This document shows positions 1 through 9,957 of a stretch of DNA of 64,000 bases, in pieces. Below the pieces are notes generated by a model. The model ran no database searches, was not told the origin of the DNA, and saw only the letters and a list, made by a program, of their open reading frames with translations. This DNA is from Lactarius indigo (lineage: Eukaryota > Basidiomycota > Agaricomycetes > Russulales > Russulaceae). The stretch is from the NCBI GenBank assembly GCA_025766275.1, contig JAFKAC010000057.1, forward strand, positions 304,597 through 368,596, written 5' to 3'. The translations under genes and the position numbers were made by a program. How positions within the stretch are numbered: position 1 is the stretch's first letter; every line of letters begins with the position of its first letter.

Positions 1-575
1 CGTAGCCGACAGTGCGGAGAACGACCTCAGTCTCGTTTGCCTCTACATGCCTGTAGAGCTGGTACGAAGCGGAGAGCAGCTCGTCAGCTTGGGACACGGG
101 AACCCCGCTGATCTTGAGCCAGCCTCCGCCGTGTGACGTCGAAATTGAGGAAGAAGGTACACCATGATGTTGAAGCCACGAGTGGACGAGCTCGAGCGTT
201 TCTTGGCGTGGCGCAACAAGCTCGGCGACCTGTTCCCTGGATAAGTGTGCGCGATATCTGAAACGGAGCAGCGGAACGGGTAAGTACGAGCACGTGTGGG
301 GGAGTGGTGAGGACGACGTGCCTTTCATGCTCAGGATTGCTGACTTCGTAGAGCGCTTCGATCAATGCGTCGTCGCGGTCTGGTTTGAGCGCGATGTTGA
401 GATTGATGGTGGTACCGGCAGGAGGGGGACCGAGACAGTCCCAATTGGCCGGGACTGTGTCCCATGTGTGCTTGACACGTACGTCTCCCCAAGATGGTGG
501 TGGAGGTGCGGTGGCGAGGTCGGCGAAAGGGACTGCAGAAAGGATGGAGATGACAGAGAGCCAGTAGTAGCGCAT
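1..575 (-). CDS. Sedolisin (S53, tripeptidyl-peptidase-like) copy 1, partial
   Basis: This is the 5' part of a secreted acid serine-carboxyl peptidase; the gene runs off the left edge. Translation starts at 575 and encodes a signal peptide followed by the pro-domain, with a WGDVRVKHTW stretch and a recognisable prodomain core (NLNIALKPDRDDALIEALY). A 64-nt intron at 258-321 begins with GC, not GT, and ends CAG; splicing there joins HER to YRAHLSREQ, as the family pattern requires. The catalytic domain lies outside the window. It is a close paralogue of the copies at 6859 and 9958, on the opposite strand, and the homology continues upstream of the start. Family assignment is firm; whether this copy is intact cannot be judged. 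Confidence 0.85.
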
Positions 576-1337
576 GATTAGAGGGAGCGAGTTCCTGCAG
601 ATTACTAGAGGTTGAGTGCTCTAAATACGGAAATGCTTGTTCCGAATATAGACCAAAACGCCAGCAACCTGCGGGAGTGGAGCCTTATGGAGTTACAAGT
701 AGGATCACAGGATCCTCCATGGCACCAATCGGTCGCAGCTCGTTGCTCTTAAGCGATACCAAACGGCGGACCAAACTACATGGGGTCACGGTATGAGTCG
801 ATATCTAGCCCGAGCCTACTTGAACTCGGGGTTTCCAAATACACATGCATTCTTCGCCTTTAGTCAGGATTGCTAGGACGTGAACTGTTTTTTTGCGCAC
901 CTTTTACAGTAATGTCATAGTCATGGCTTCCCCGCGATAAATGACTCGAGGCCTTACTAGTAGGCTTTAAGTTCCTTGTTTAAGTCACTGTACAGTAGAG
1001 AGTTAGTATTCGATTACTAATCACACGTATATCGGTATATAGGTCACGAATCTTAAAATCATCTTCTGCGTTGCACGATTTCCGTTTTTTTTTTTTTTTT
1101 AAAAAGTAACGATTTCCATCTGCGTCTGTGTCTGGACTTCCGTCTGCATTTATGTGTTCCGTATTCTCTTCTCTATCACCTCTATCTACGCCTCCCCTTG
1201 GGCAGAAGCCTATTACTCGCTACAACATTCTTTGAAATTCATTGCAGATCTGAAAATACGGTAATACAGTCAACCAAGGCCTAGGGGGTAAACCAATATG
1301 CATGTTTGATCTGGATCAGCGATGGATCCAGCTGCAT
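576..1337. repeat. Promoter-side arm of an inverted duplication
   Basis: No gene is supported here. Bases from about 576 to 1000 are, in reverse complement, clearly related to 6480-6858 upstream of the second sedolisin copy. Shared blocks include CGTATTTAGAGCACTCA close to the start codon, a block around CGTGACCCCA, and CTAAAGGCGAA. Copy 1 and its promoter were therefore duplicated together, in inverted orientation, with copy 2. The rest, to the end of the F-box gene, is AT-rich with an 18-T run near 1086. Confidence 0.7.
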
Positions 1338-3203
1338 TTACATGTAAGTCTGCCTCTTGGCCTGTGTTTGGTGTGAAAGAAGAGAAAGGGACATTACCTG
1401 TAAGCACAATAGCGCGTCTTCGCACAAGACGCTCAAAAAGTTTGCCTCTCCCGGCGACTCATCGGGTAGCTGGATACCCTGGCGTGTCACTGTCTTTGCC
1501 CTTGAACCTGCTCCACCTGCGCTCGCCCTTCGTGGGGGGTATGAGTCAAGATACAAGACGCCCTCGTCCCAGTTTGGCGGGTACGACAACGCGCGCATGC
1601 CGTACGTGATCATGCGCGGCTGCATGAGGTACGGCAGTCTGCGGACCGGAGTCGCGTTTGTATCCGCACACCAAGTGGACCACGGTAACACCGCGTCCCT
1701 GGCAGCATCCTTGTTCGCTGCGAAGTGCTCAAGAAGCGCGCGGCCCGGGATATGCAGCTCAAACTGCTCTTCCGCCAAATCGACCGGACTTGTGACGACG
1801 CGCAGCACGACAAGACGCCCGCGGGGGTCGGCATGGAAGGGTGGTGGCGGCGACGGCGCATTACCGCCATCGTCATGGAGTTCGTGTTGTTCCTGCTCCT
1901 GCATCCGCATTGGCAATGTGTTGCGTCGGACCTGAATGTAGCGTGATGTCGTGGCGCGGTGGATTGGCGGTAACTCCAGCTGGAAGCGCCGGTGCCCTGC
2001 TTCCGCTTTCGTTGCCAGCTCGGTCCCACAGCGCAGATCGTATACGTATATGCTGTCCTCCGAGGAGTCACCATACAGAATGTGATGTTCATCGAGGAAG
2101 TCGAACGACGAGAAGGTTACATTGGAAATCTTTGGAAATGGATGGGCGAAGTAAGCTCGACATCAGACGGGGACTTTTCCAAAATCGCTTGGTCCCGTAC
2201 CTGATCGGAGACTAGCACCCCTGTCTTCCAGTTCCAGACAGATATGAAGTATATGCGCGTGCCAGCAGCGACGTAATCCCCACATATACAGAGGTTGAAG
2301 ACATCGAAGGACCGATTCAAGTCACCTTTCCACATCTTAAAACTACCCAAATGCCCATCGACCAACGGATGCACAACGTCAGTTGACAGCCTGCGCACAC
2401 AAAGCGTACGATTCCTGCCAAGAGAAAATGTAAAAGAAGAGACCGCAATATAAGCTTCCTACCACACCAGGCAGCCGAGGAGAAAGAACCACCCACAATA
2501 CGTAAATCAGCAAATCCTGTGCAGCATCAATACACAGATCGCCCGCGTTTGCGGGTAGCCAAAGCATCCACTGGGAGCCTTGGATTCGGCGAAGCGGGGA
2601 CGGGACGCGAATGACGAGCAGATCGAGATGGGCTCCGACGGGGGCCCCGGGCCCGTGTGCGCACCCTGTACCATTGCACGTCCTAGTAAAGACAAGAATA
2701 TTGCCCGATGCGGCAGCCGGCGTGCTCCACCCTATGAGCGACGTCGCCCACTCGGGCTGCACCGTGTGGAGGCGTCGCCAAGCCGCGGCGTGGGCGTGCA
2801 ACAGCTCGAGCTTCTCGGCCGCGGTCATGGGGCAGCGCGGCTCGTCGCACATCCCGTTTTCGCTCAGGGCAAGTTTGTAGCGCAGGCCCGCCGAACCTTC
2901 TATCACATTTCTGAAAGTGCGACAAGTCTAACAAAAGAGAGGAAAGACAAAGACAATGAGCACGGTCATGAAATGTGGGCAAAGGGCAAGACGGACCCGT
3001 TGACATGCAACCACACTTCTGACGTCGCACCACTCCAAAATCTTGACGATAATCTCCTCTGGGAGAGCGTCAAAATGCGGTGCATTAGGAGGGCAAACTG
3101 GTTTTAACACCAAGCGTGTTGTATTCGGAGGGGTGACCGAGCAAAAACGAGATAGAATGTTGGCCATTGGTTTCCTAGCTAAGGGCGAGGCCGCAAGGAC
3201 CAA
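1338..3203 (-). CDS. F-box protein with propeller-like C-terminal region
   Basis: Predicted adaptor of an SCF ubiquitin ligase. Exons are 3203-2997, 2927-2497, 2414-2201 and 2129-1338; all introns are GT-AG (69, 82 and 71 nt) and the exons total 1644 nt, 547 residues. The F-box lies near residues 45-70 (FDALPEEIIVKILEWCDV, then CQR, and TCRTFRNVIE after the first intron). The remainder has short hydrophobic strand-like segments (DLLVIRVPSPLRR, YVAAGTRIYFISVWNWKTG, ILYGDSSEDSIYVYDLR) typical of the beta-propeller-like regions that follow F-boxes in Agaricomycetes, but no clear WD or Kelch signature. The substrate is unknown. The gene sits between the inverted sedolisin copies, back to back with an NLR relic. 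Confidence 0.8.
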
Positions 3204-3461
3204 CTAGTTCTCTGATCCCACTCTCAAGGACAACCCACTAACAACCCGGGCCTTCAGTTTTCGTATCACTATCACGTGCCAGCGTGTCGTCACGAGCCAG
3301 GTACCAGATCTATGCTTGACTCGGACCAGACCATTGTGAGCCCTTAGAAATGCAGTGTGGGAGAAGTTGCGAGCGAGGCTACACTATACTATAACGGTTT
3401 TCCCACTCAGCCATCATTCGTGCACATACTTACTATCAGCAACAACCACTACAGTCACCCC

Positions 3462-6245
3462 ATGTCTCAGAGTCCGGTTCAGACACATCCCTCTTCTTCC
3501 TCTTCTTCCAATTTCCAAGCCATCTTTCATGATTCCTGGAAAGCATATGAGCAGAAAACGAAGAAAAATATCCTTGCGCATCCCTTGACATCTCAGTTAC
3601 AATCCTGCAACTCTCCCACTGACGTTCTAGCCGTGCTCTATGACCAAGTCACAGGATTCGACCCATCTAGGCACAGCCGCGGCGAAGATAAGTTTACAAA
3701 ATGGTTAGGCCCAACTGTCAATGTCCTGTATGCGCTTGCTACGACCCTCAGTGAGGGCGTCGGACTGGTGAAATCCAACTGGTTGACCTTTCTACGATCT
3801 ACTTTCTGAGATCGTATTTCTAGGTATTCTCACCTGCAAAAGTAATTTTTGCCGGTGCTGGCGTCCTTCTCTTTGTCAGTAGATTCTCTCTCGCCAACTG
3901 TTCAGATACTGATCTCTCACAGAAAGAATTCTTGACATCGGATCGACTTACAGATTTAGATGGGGATATCCCTTCATCATATATCCCTCGAGCTTGTCTA
4001 CACACTCATCGCACAAGCTTGCCTGGGTATCTTCCTCTCCTTGGGAGAAGATTTTGGGCCGTCGGAGTCTGAGGGTTGCGACTGCACCAGCAAGTTTCCT
4101 CTGGCAGGATATGCAGCAACATTGGAGGGACCCTGCCCAGTCTGAAGAGGTGTCATTGCACATACAAGACGGATGCAACAACTCTTTGACCCGAACAAAC
4201 CACACTTTTCTGCGTGGACCAAGTTGCACAACGTGGACTGCCTTTCGTCTTGGTCAGGTTCGATAGAGCCTATGGCAGCCCCATCGTACTGCGCTGCATT
4301 CTACGGATTTCGTTAAATAGTAGGACACCTTCTGATCAAGTACCCACAGTATGCCTGTGCACAAGGTGGTTTTCTTGGGACTGCACTACACTCAACGTCA
4401 CACCAGAACCACGTCGAAGTCATGCAGCTGCTCCTCAAGCATGGTGTTGACGCGGACATCTGAGGCATGAACGGGATGACGCCACTGCACATTGCGGCAA
4501 ATATGAGACATGTCGGATTAGTGCCGTGTTTACTTGACCCCAGCGCTAACGTAAGTACCACGGGCGACTGCCTCTTCACTATATCTATCTCTTACGGATA
4601 CGTTCGTGTTTTCAGACGCAACTTGAGCGCAACACCAACATCACTCCAGCATACGACATGGGCCGAGTTCAATTGTATGAAGCATCAGGGAGCTTGAGCC
4701 CGATCTGCGACAATTCCCATATGACGCGGTCTGTACCCAGGCACGGTGCAGACTTGAACGCTATAGATGAGAAAGATAGAACCCCGTTGCACGTTGGACG
4801 TCGGTGCCTGCTCCTCGACCATGGCGCGAATCCAAACGCCGAGGACAAGAAGGGAAGAGTTCTGTTGCACATTGCATCAGCCGCCGGCAAAACAGAGGTC
4901 GTGCAGCTACTCCTTGACCGCGCGCGAATATAGAAAAGAAGGGAAGGACCCCATTCCATGTCGCGTCCCAAGAAAAATTTGAGATCGTACCCCTGCTCTT
5001 GACCGTGGCGCGAACGCAAGTGCCAAGGACAGGATAGGAATTACCCTTTTACACACCGCATCATCCACCGAGAGAACAGAGGTCGTGCACCTTCTCAATT
5101 ACGGCGCGGATGCAAATTCCAAGAACGAGGAGAAACGGACCCCGCTGCACCTCGCATCATTCTGGGGGAGAGTAGAGGCTGCGCGCCTACTTCTTGACAA
5201 TGGCGCAATCGCAGACACAAGGGACGATGAAGAAGGCACCCCGTTGCACGTTGCATCATCTGCGGGAAGAACAGAGGTCGTGCGTTTACTCCTTGACCGT
5301 GGTGCGGACGCAAATGCCAATGACAAGGCAGGAAGCACGCCGTTGCACCTTGCATCGTTCTAGGGTAGAGTACAGGCTGCGCGTCTGCTGTTCGACAGTG
5401 GCGCGATTACAGATGTCGAGGACAAGAATAGAAGCACCCTGCTGTGTGTGGCATCATCTATGGGGGAAATAGAGGTCGTCCGCTTGCTGCTCAACTGTGG
5501 AGCGAGTGTGAAGTGCGAGGACAAGTCAGGAAGCACCCCGTTGCGCGCCGCATCATTCGTTGGCAAAATCGAAGTCGTGCACCTGCTCCTCGACCATAGC
5601 GCGAATGCAGCTGTAAAGGCCAAGAAGGGAAGAACCCCGTTGCACGTCGCATCGTCTCAAAAGAAAGGAGATGTCGTGCGTCTGCTGCTCGACCGCGGTG
5701 CGGACGCGGACACCGAGGACAAAATGGGAAGCACCCCGATGCACCTCGTATCATCTTCATCATCTTCGGAGGAAACGGCGATCGTGCGCCTGCTACTAGA
5801 ACGTGGCACGAATGCAGACGCCAAGGACAAGACGGGAAATACTCCGTTGCACCTAGCGTCATTCTGGGGGCGAACAGAGGTCGCGCGTCTGTTTATCTAC
5901 CATGGTGCGATCATAGATGTTGAAGACAACGAAGGAAGAACCCCACTGCGCGTGGCATCATCCAGAAGGAAAACAGATGTTGTGCGCCTGCTGCTCAAGC
6001 ATGGCGCGAATAAAAATGCCGTGGACAAGGCAGGAAGCACCTCGTTGCACGTCGCATCGCTCCTGGGGAAAACAGAGGTCGTGGGCATCTTGCTCCAAGG
6101 TGGCATGAATGCACATGTCGAGGACAAGAAGGGAAGGACCCCGTTCCACATCGCTACAGCTCGAGTAAAAACAGAGATCGTGCGCCTGCTGCTCGGTCAT
6201 GGTGCGAGTGCGATCGCAGTGGAAAAAAACGGGAATGACATGTAG
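3462..6245 (+). pseudogene. Relic of a NACHT-ankyrin (NLR-like) gene that lost its NACHT domain
   Basis: The N-terminal part from ATG 3462 matches the start of the intact NLR at 29265: NFQAIFHDSWKAYEQKTKKN here against NFQSIFHASLKAYEKQTKKD there, followed by a shared WL-PTVNVLYA-GVGL block and an SPAKVIFAGAG-like exon at about 3825-3875. From about 3925 the sequence jumps directly to the region after NACHT (KEFLTSDRL), so the P-loop domain and the preceding helical exons are missing. About 15 ankyrin repeats of 33 residues follow. Reading is broken by frameshifts before 5085 and by TAG at 5361-5363, where neighbouring repeats have TGG. Two open stretches remain, 5085-5363 and 5448-6245. It was probably a cytoplasmic STAND-type sensor; now it is non-functional or encodes only ankyrin fragments. 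Confidence 0.8.
4740..6240 (+). repeat. Ankyrin-repeat coding array, 99-bp period
   Basis: About 15 consecutive 99-bp units encode variants of DKxGxTPLHxASxxGKTEVVRLLLDHGANAxx. Neighbouring units are very similar at DNA level (blocks such as CCCCGTTGCACGTNGCATC recur), suggesting recent unequal exchange. The array is part of the NLR relic described for 3462-6245. Confidence 0.85.
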
Positions 6246-6858
6246 AATCGGGGGAGAAATTCACAATGCACACCTAAATAGAGAAGTAGATGTGTGCGGA
6301 TCACGTTGTGAATGGTAGTTCGTGTGGTAGTCATACCGTGACTGTATAGCCGGAAGGGCGATTGCCGAGGAGTTGTACCCGCATGAGTGCGAAAAAGTCG
6401 GGTTTCCACGCGCGGCATCTCAGAAAAACTGGAAAGGTAGTTTCCTGTCACAGTTCCACGAATACAGTATTTGATACAGCAACTTAAAGCCCTCCTAGTA
6501 AGGCCTCGACTCATTGATTACGGGGAAGCCATGACTATGACATTGAAAGGTGCGCAAACAGCTCACGTCCTGGTGATCGTGACTAAAGGCGAAAGTATGT
6601 GCATTTGGAAACCTCAAATCCAAGGAAGCTTCGGCTGGATACCGTGACCCCAATGTAGTCTCGCCCGCTGTTTGGTACCGCTCAAGAGCTACGCGTTGCG
6701 ACCGGTTTGTACCATACAGGGTCCTGTCATCCTACTTCTAATGCTCTGCTCCCGGGCCCGCGGGTGCAGGCGCTTCGGTCTATACACGGAACAAGCGTTT
6801 CCGTATTTAGAGCACTCACAACCTCTAGTAAATTGCAGGGAACTTCCTCCCCCTAATC
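6246..6858. repeat. Upstream region of sedolisin copy 2, inverted partner of 576-1000
   Basis: No coding sequence is supported. From about 6480 it matches the reverse complement of the copy-1 upstream region, and from about 6625 also the copy-3 upstream region (9715-9957). The most conserved piece, CGTATTTAGAGCACTCACA, lies about 40-60 bp before each start codon and is a reasonable core-promoter candidate. Confidence 0.65.
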
Positions 6859-8952
6859 ATGCACTACCCTTGGATCTCTCTCATCTCCACCCTTTCTGCA
6901 GTCCCTTTCGCCGACCTCGCTACCGTTCCTCCACCACCTTGGGGAGACATACGTGTCAAACACACATGGGACACCGTCCCGGAAAATTGGGAGTGTCTCG
7001 GTCCCCCTCCTGCCGGTACCACCATCAATCTCAACATCGCGCTCAAACCAGACCGCGACGACGCATTGATCGAAGCGCTCTACGAAGTCAGCAATCCCGA
7101 GCATGAAAGGCACGTCGTCCTCACCACTCCTCCACTTGTGCTCGTACTTACCTGTTCCGCTACTCCGTTTCAGGTATCGCGCACACTTATCCAGGGAGCA
7201 GGTCGCCGAGCTTGTTGCGCCACGCCAAGACACGCTCGAGCTCGTCCACTCGTGGCTTCAACACCATGGTGTACCTTCCTCCTCGATTTCACCATCACAC
7301 GGCGGAGGCTGGCTGAAGATCAGCGGCGTGCCCGTGTCCCAAGCTGACGAGCTGCTCTCCGCTTCGTACCAGCTCTATAGGCATGTCGAGGCAAACGAGA
7401 CTGAGGTCGTTCTCCGCACTGTCGGCTACGCGCTCCCCGCGGTGCTACATGCGCACGTGCAAACTGTCGCGCCGACAACGTACTTCGACCAACCGCGCAA
7501 GCTACTGTCTACACCACTGCAGCGCCCCAGCGAAGAAGGAGCAGGAGTGGTTGGGAATGCGACATCGAGGGACCTCGTGAGAGTGTTACCAAGGGTCGAC
7601 AGTCCTCTAGTCACGCCGGCATTCCTACGCTGGCTGTACGGGACGCAAGCCTACGTGCCCGCCGCGATGAGTTCCAATGCACTCGGGATCTTAGGCTTAG
7701 CCAATCAGTACGCGAGCTATGCAGATCTCACCCGGTTCATGATCAACTTTCGTGCGGACGCGGTGGCCGCGACCTTCACTGTCGAGTACATCAACGGTGG
7801 TTTGTTCGATACAAGCAATCCCGGCACGGAGGCGAGCCTGGACATCCAGTACAGTGAGGCCATGACCTACCCGACTCCGAACGTCTTCTACAGCACGGGT
7901 GGCTCACTGCTGGCGACGAACTCCGGCGAGCCAGCCCCCGACGACCCGTACTTGGTATGGCTCAACTACCTGCTTGCTGAAGAGTACATCCCGCCGACGA
8001 TCAGTATATCGTGGGGTAATCCCGAGTTCTTTTTTCCACTGGAATACGCGACGACCCTGTGCACCCTGTTCGCACAGCTTGGTCTGCGTGGCGCTAGTGT
8101 CTTCATCTCTAGCGGCGACGACGGCGTCGGTCGTGGGGACTGCAGGGACGATGCCGGAAATGTCCATTTTGTCACTGAGTTCCCTGCATCTTGTACGCGT
8201 GGTGATTTCCTTGTATGCAATACATGAACCCCAAAAGCCGCTCACTAGACTGCCTCTGCTTTGTAGGTCCTTGGGTCACTAGTGTCGGCGGCACGACGGG
8301 CTACAACCCCGAGGTCGCGATGTACATGTCCGGGGGCGGCTTCTCAAACCTCTTTCCGCGCCCTCTGTACCAAAACGCCGTAGTACCGCCTTTCGTCGAG
8401 TCCCTCGGCACCGCGTATGCTGGCTTTTACAAGTGGGTTCGCCGTTGTGATTCCCGACCTATTCAAACTTTGTAACTTGTGCAGCCCTGTCGGCCGCGGT
8501 ATTCCCGATGTCTCTGCGCAGTCATTCCGGTTCTTGTTTTGTCGCAGCGCTGGTCTGCATGTCCTGAGCGGCACGAGCGCGGCGACGCCCGTGCGTGTTT
8601 TTTTCCCTCCTCCCTCCTTGAGTAGGCAGCTAATTGTCAATGTACAGACAGTTGCGGGAATAGTCTCTTTGCTCCATGACTACCTCATCTCAACGGGCAG
8701 GGGCAGGCTCGGCTTTCTCAACCCCTTACTGTATACCTATCTCCTCCATGGTTTCAACGACATCACGTCAGGCTCTAACCCTGGATGCGGGACGTATGGA
8801 TTCACTGCCATCCCCGGATGGGATCCTGTTCGTACCCTAAAACAATTCATCTTCGTTTTTACGTTGATTGATTGGATCCATAGGTCACCGGTTTGGGGAC
8901 GCCTAACTTCCAAGCGCTGCAATACATACTTGATCTTTTGTTTCCGGTCTGA
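6859..8952 (+). CDS. Sedolisin (S53, tripeptidyl-peptidase-like) copy 2, complete
   Basis: Secreted serine-carboxyl peptidase active at acid pH; S53 fungal enzymes release tripeptides or act as endopeptidases. Exons are 6859-7109, 7174-8192, 8267-8432, 8485-8590, 8648-8827 and 8884-8952, 1791 nt in total, 596 residues. Intron 1 is GC-AG; the others are GT-AG (74, 52, 57 and 56 nt). After a signal peptide and an activation prodomain, the catalytic domain shows the full triad: Glu303 and Asp307 in TEASLDIQY and Ser510 in SGTSAATP, with the oxyanion Asp near 399 in SSGDDG. The C-terminus has the calcium-site pattern DITSGSN...GWDPVTGLGTPNF. Three paralogues nearby show local expansion. This is the only copy in the window whose active site is fully visible and intact. 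Confidence 0.93.
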
Positions 8953-9957
8953 TGCATCCATGAGATGTAACGTGTGTATAATTTCGCACGAATTCCTCGA
9001 CCCGTGCGAGACTGACTCTGGGCAGCGCGACGAACCTCACTCCATATATAATATATATCGGTGTTATATACTCTACTGAGGGCCAATTGCCGAAAACGGA
9101 CATGTCGGATAAAGAGATCTTCGAGTTAGTGCGCGTATAATGTGTCATCCTTGGGGAAGATATAGACGGGCAACAGACTGAGGTAGCGCAAGAGTCAATG
9201 AGGTTCGGAGGCAGACATCGGTTTGGCGATAGTACCTAGGGACATAGAACAAGATCGGCGTGGATGTGGTGTACGAGTCGACATCTATCGGCGCGTGGGG
9301 TAAGGACAAAATAGTTTACAGCAGAGGTGATCATTATTTGACACACGAACCCGATAGTTACATGCAGAATCAGCACGAGGTAGATAAAGACACAATCGAG
9401 GTTCGATGGAAAGACGCGAACTAGACACAATAAACATAGACACAATCGCAGGTGCAGGCACCACGGCCGAGCGTGGCAGAGCCGTCGCGGGCGTAACAAC
9501 GTGCCAAGCGGTGACAGCTTGGCGCAAGGTTAAAAGAGTTAGCCGATCTAAGGCAGAGCGAGGAACGAGCGGTGCCTTACTCATAGTCACGGTAGAGCAG
9601 TCTTTGAATGAGCGGGCGAAGCGGCACGTGCACATTCCTTTTTTGCATGCCGCTACCTGCCGCCAAGAAAGCGCCACGCATTCGACAACCCCGAATCCAA
9701 GGATTCCGCAAGGAAGCTTCGGCTGGATACCGTGACCCCAATGTAGTCTCGCCCGCTGTTTGGTATCACTCAAGAACCACGCGTTGCGACCGGTTTGTAC
9801 CATACAGCCTAGATACAGGGTCCTGTGATTCTACTTCTAATGCTCTGCTCCCGGGCCCGCGGGTGCAGGCGCTTCGGTCTATAGTCGGAACAAGCATTCA
9901 CGTATTTAGAGCACTCACAACCCCTAGTAAATTGCAGGGAACTCGCTCCCTCTAGTC
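8953..9957. repeat. Intergenic part of the tandem sedolisin repeat unit
   Basis: No gene is supported. 8953-9540 is closely related to 12046-12620 downstream of copy 3 (shared CGACCCGTGCGAGACTGACT, then CGGACA-TCGGATAAAGAGAT). 9715-9957 matches the promoter of copy 2. The duplicated unit is therefore gene plus both flanks, about 3.1 kb. An AT-rich ATATATAATATATATCGG stretch lies near 9045-9061. Confidence 0.7.

Noticed and set aside
294..581. Open frames on the plus strand across sedolisin copy 1 (also 6853-7233 and 9952-10212 minus)
   Set aside because: They are antisense shadows of the conserved prodomain exon and recur in each paralogue for that reason only.
1357..1935. Long plus-strand frame opposite the F-box gene
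   Set aside because: The minus-strand frame joins to F-box exons with correct phases; the plus frame has no domain features and is a GC-rich shadow.
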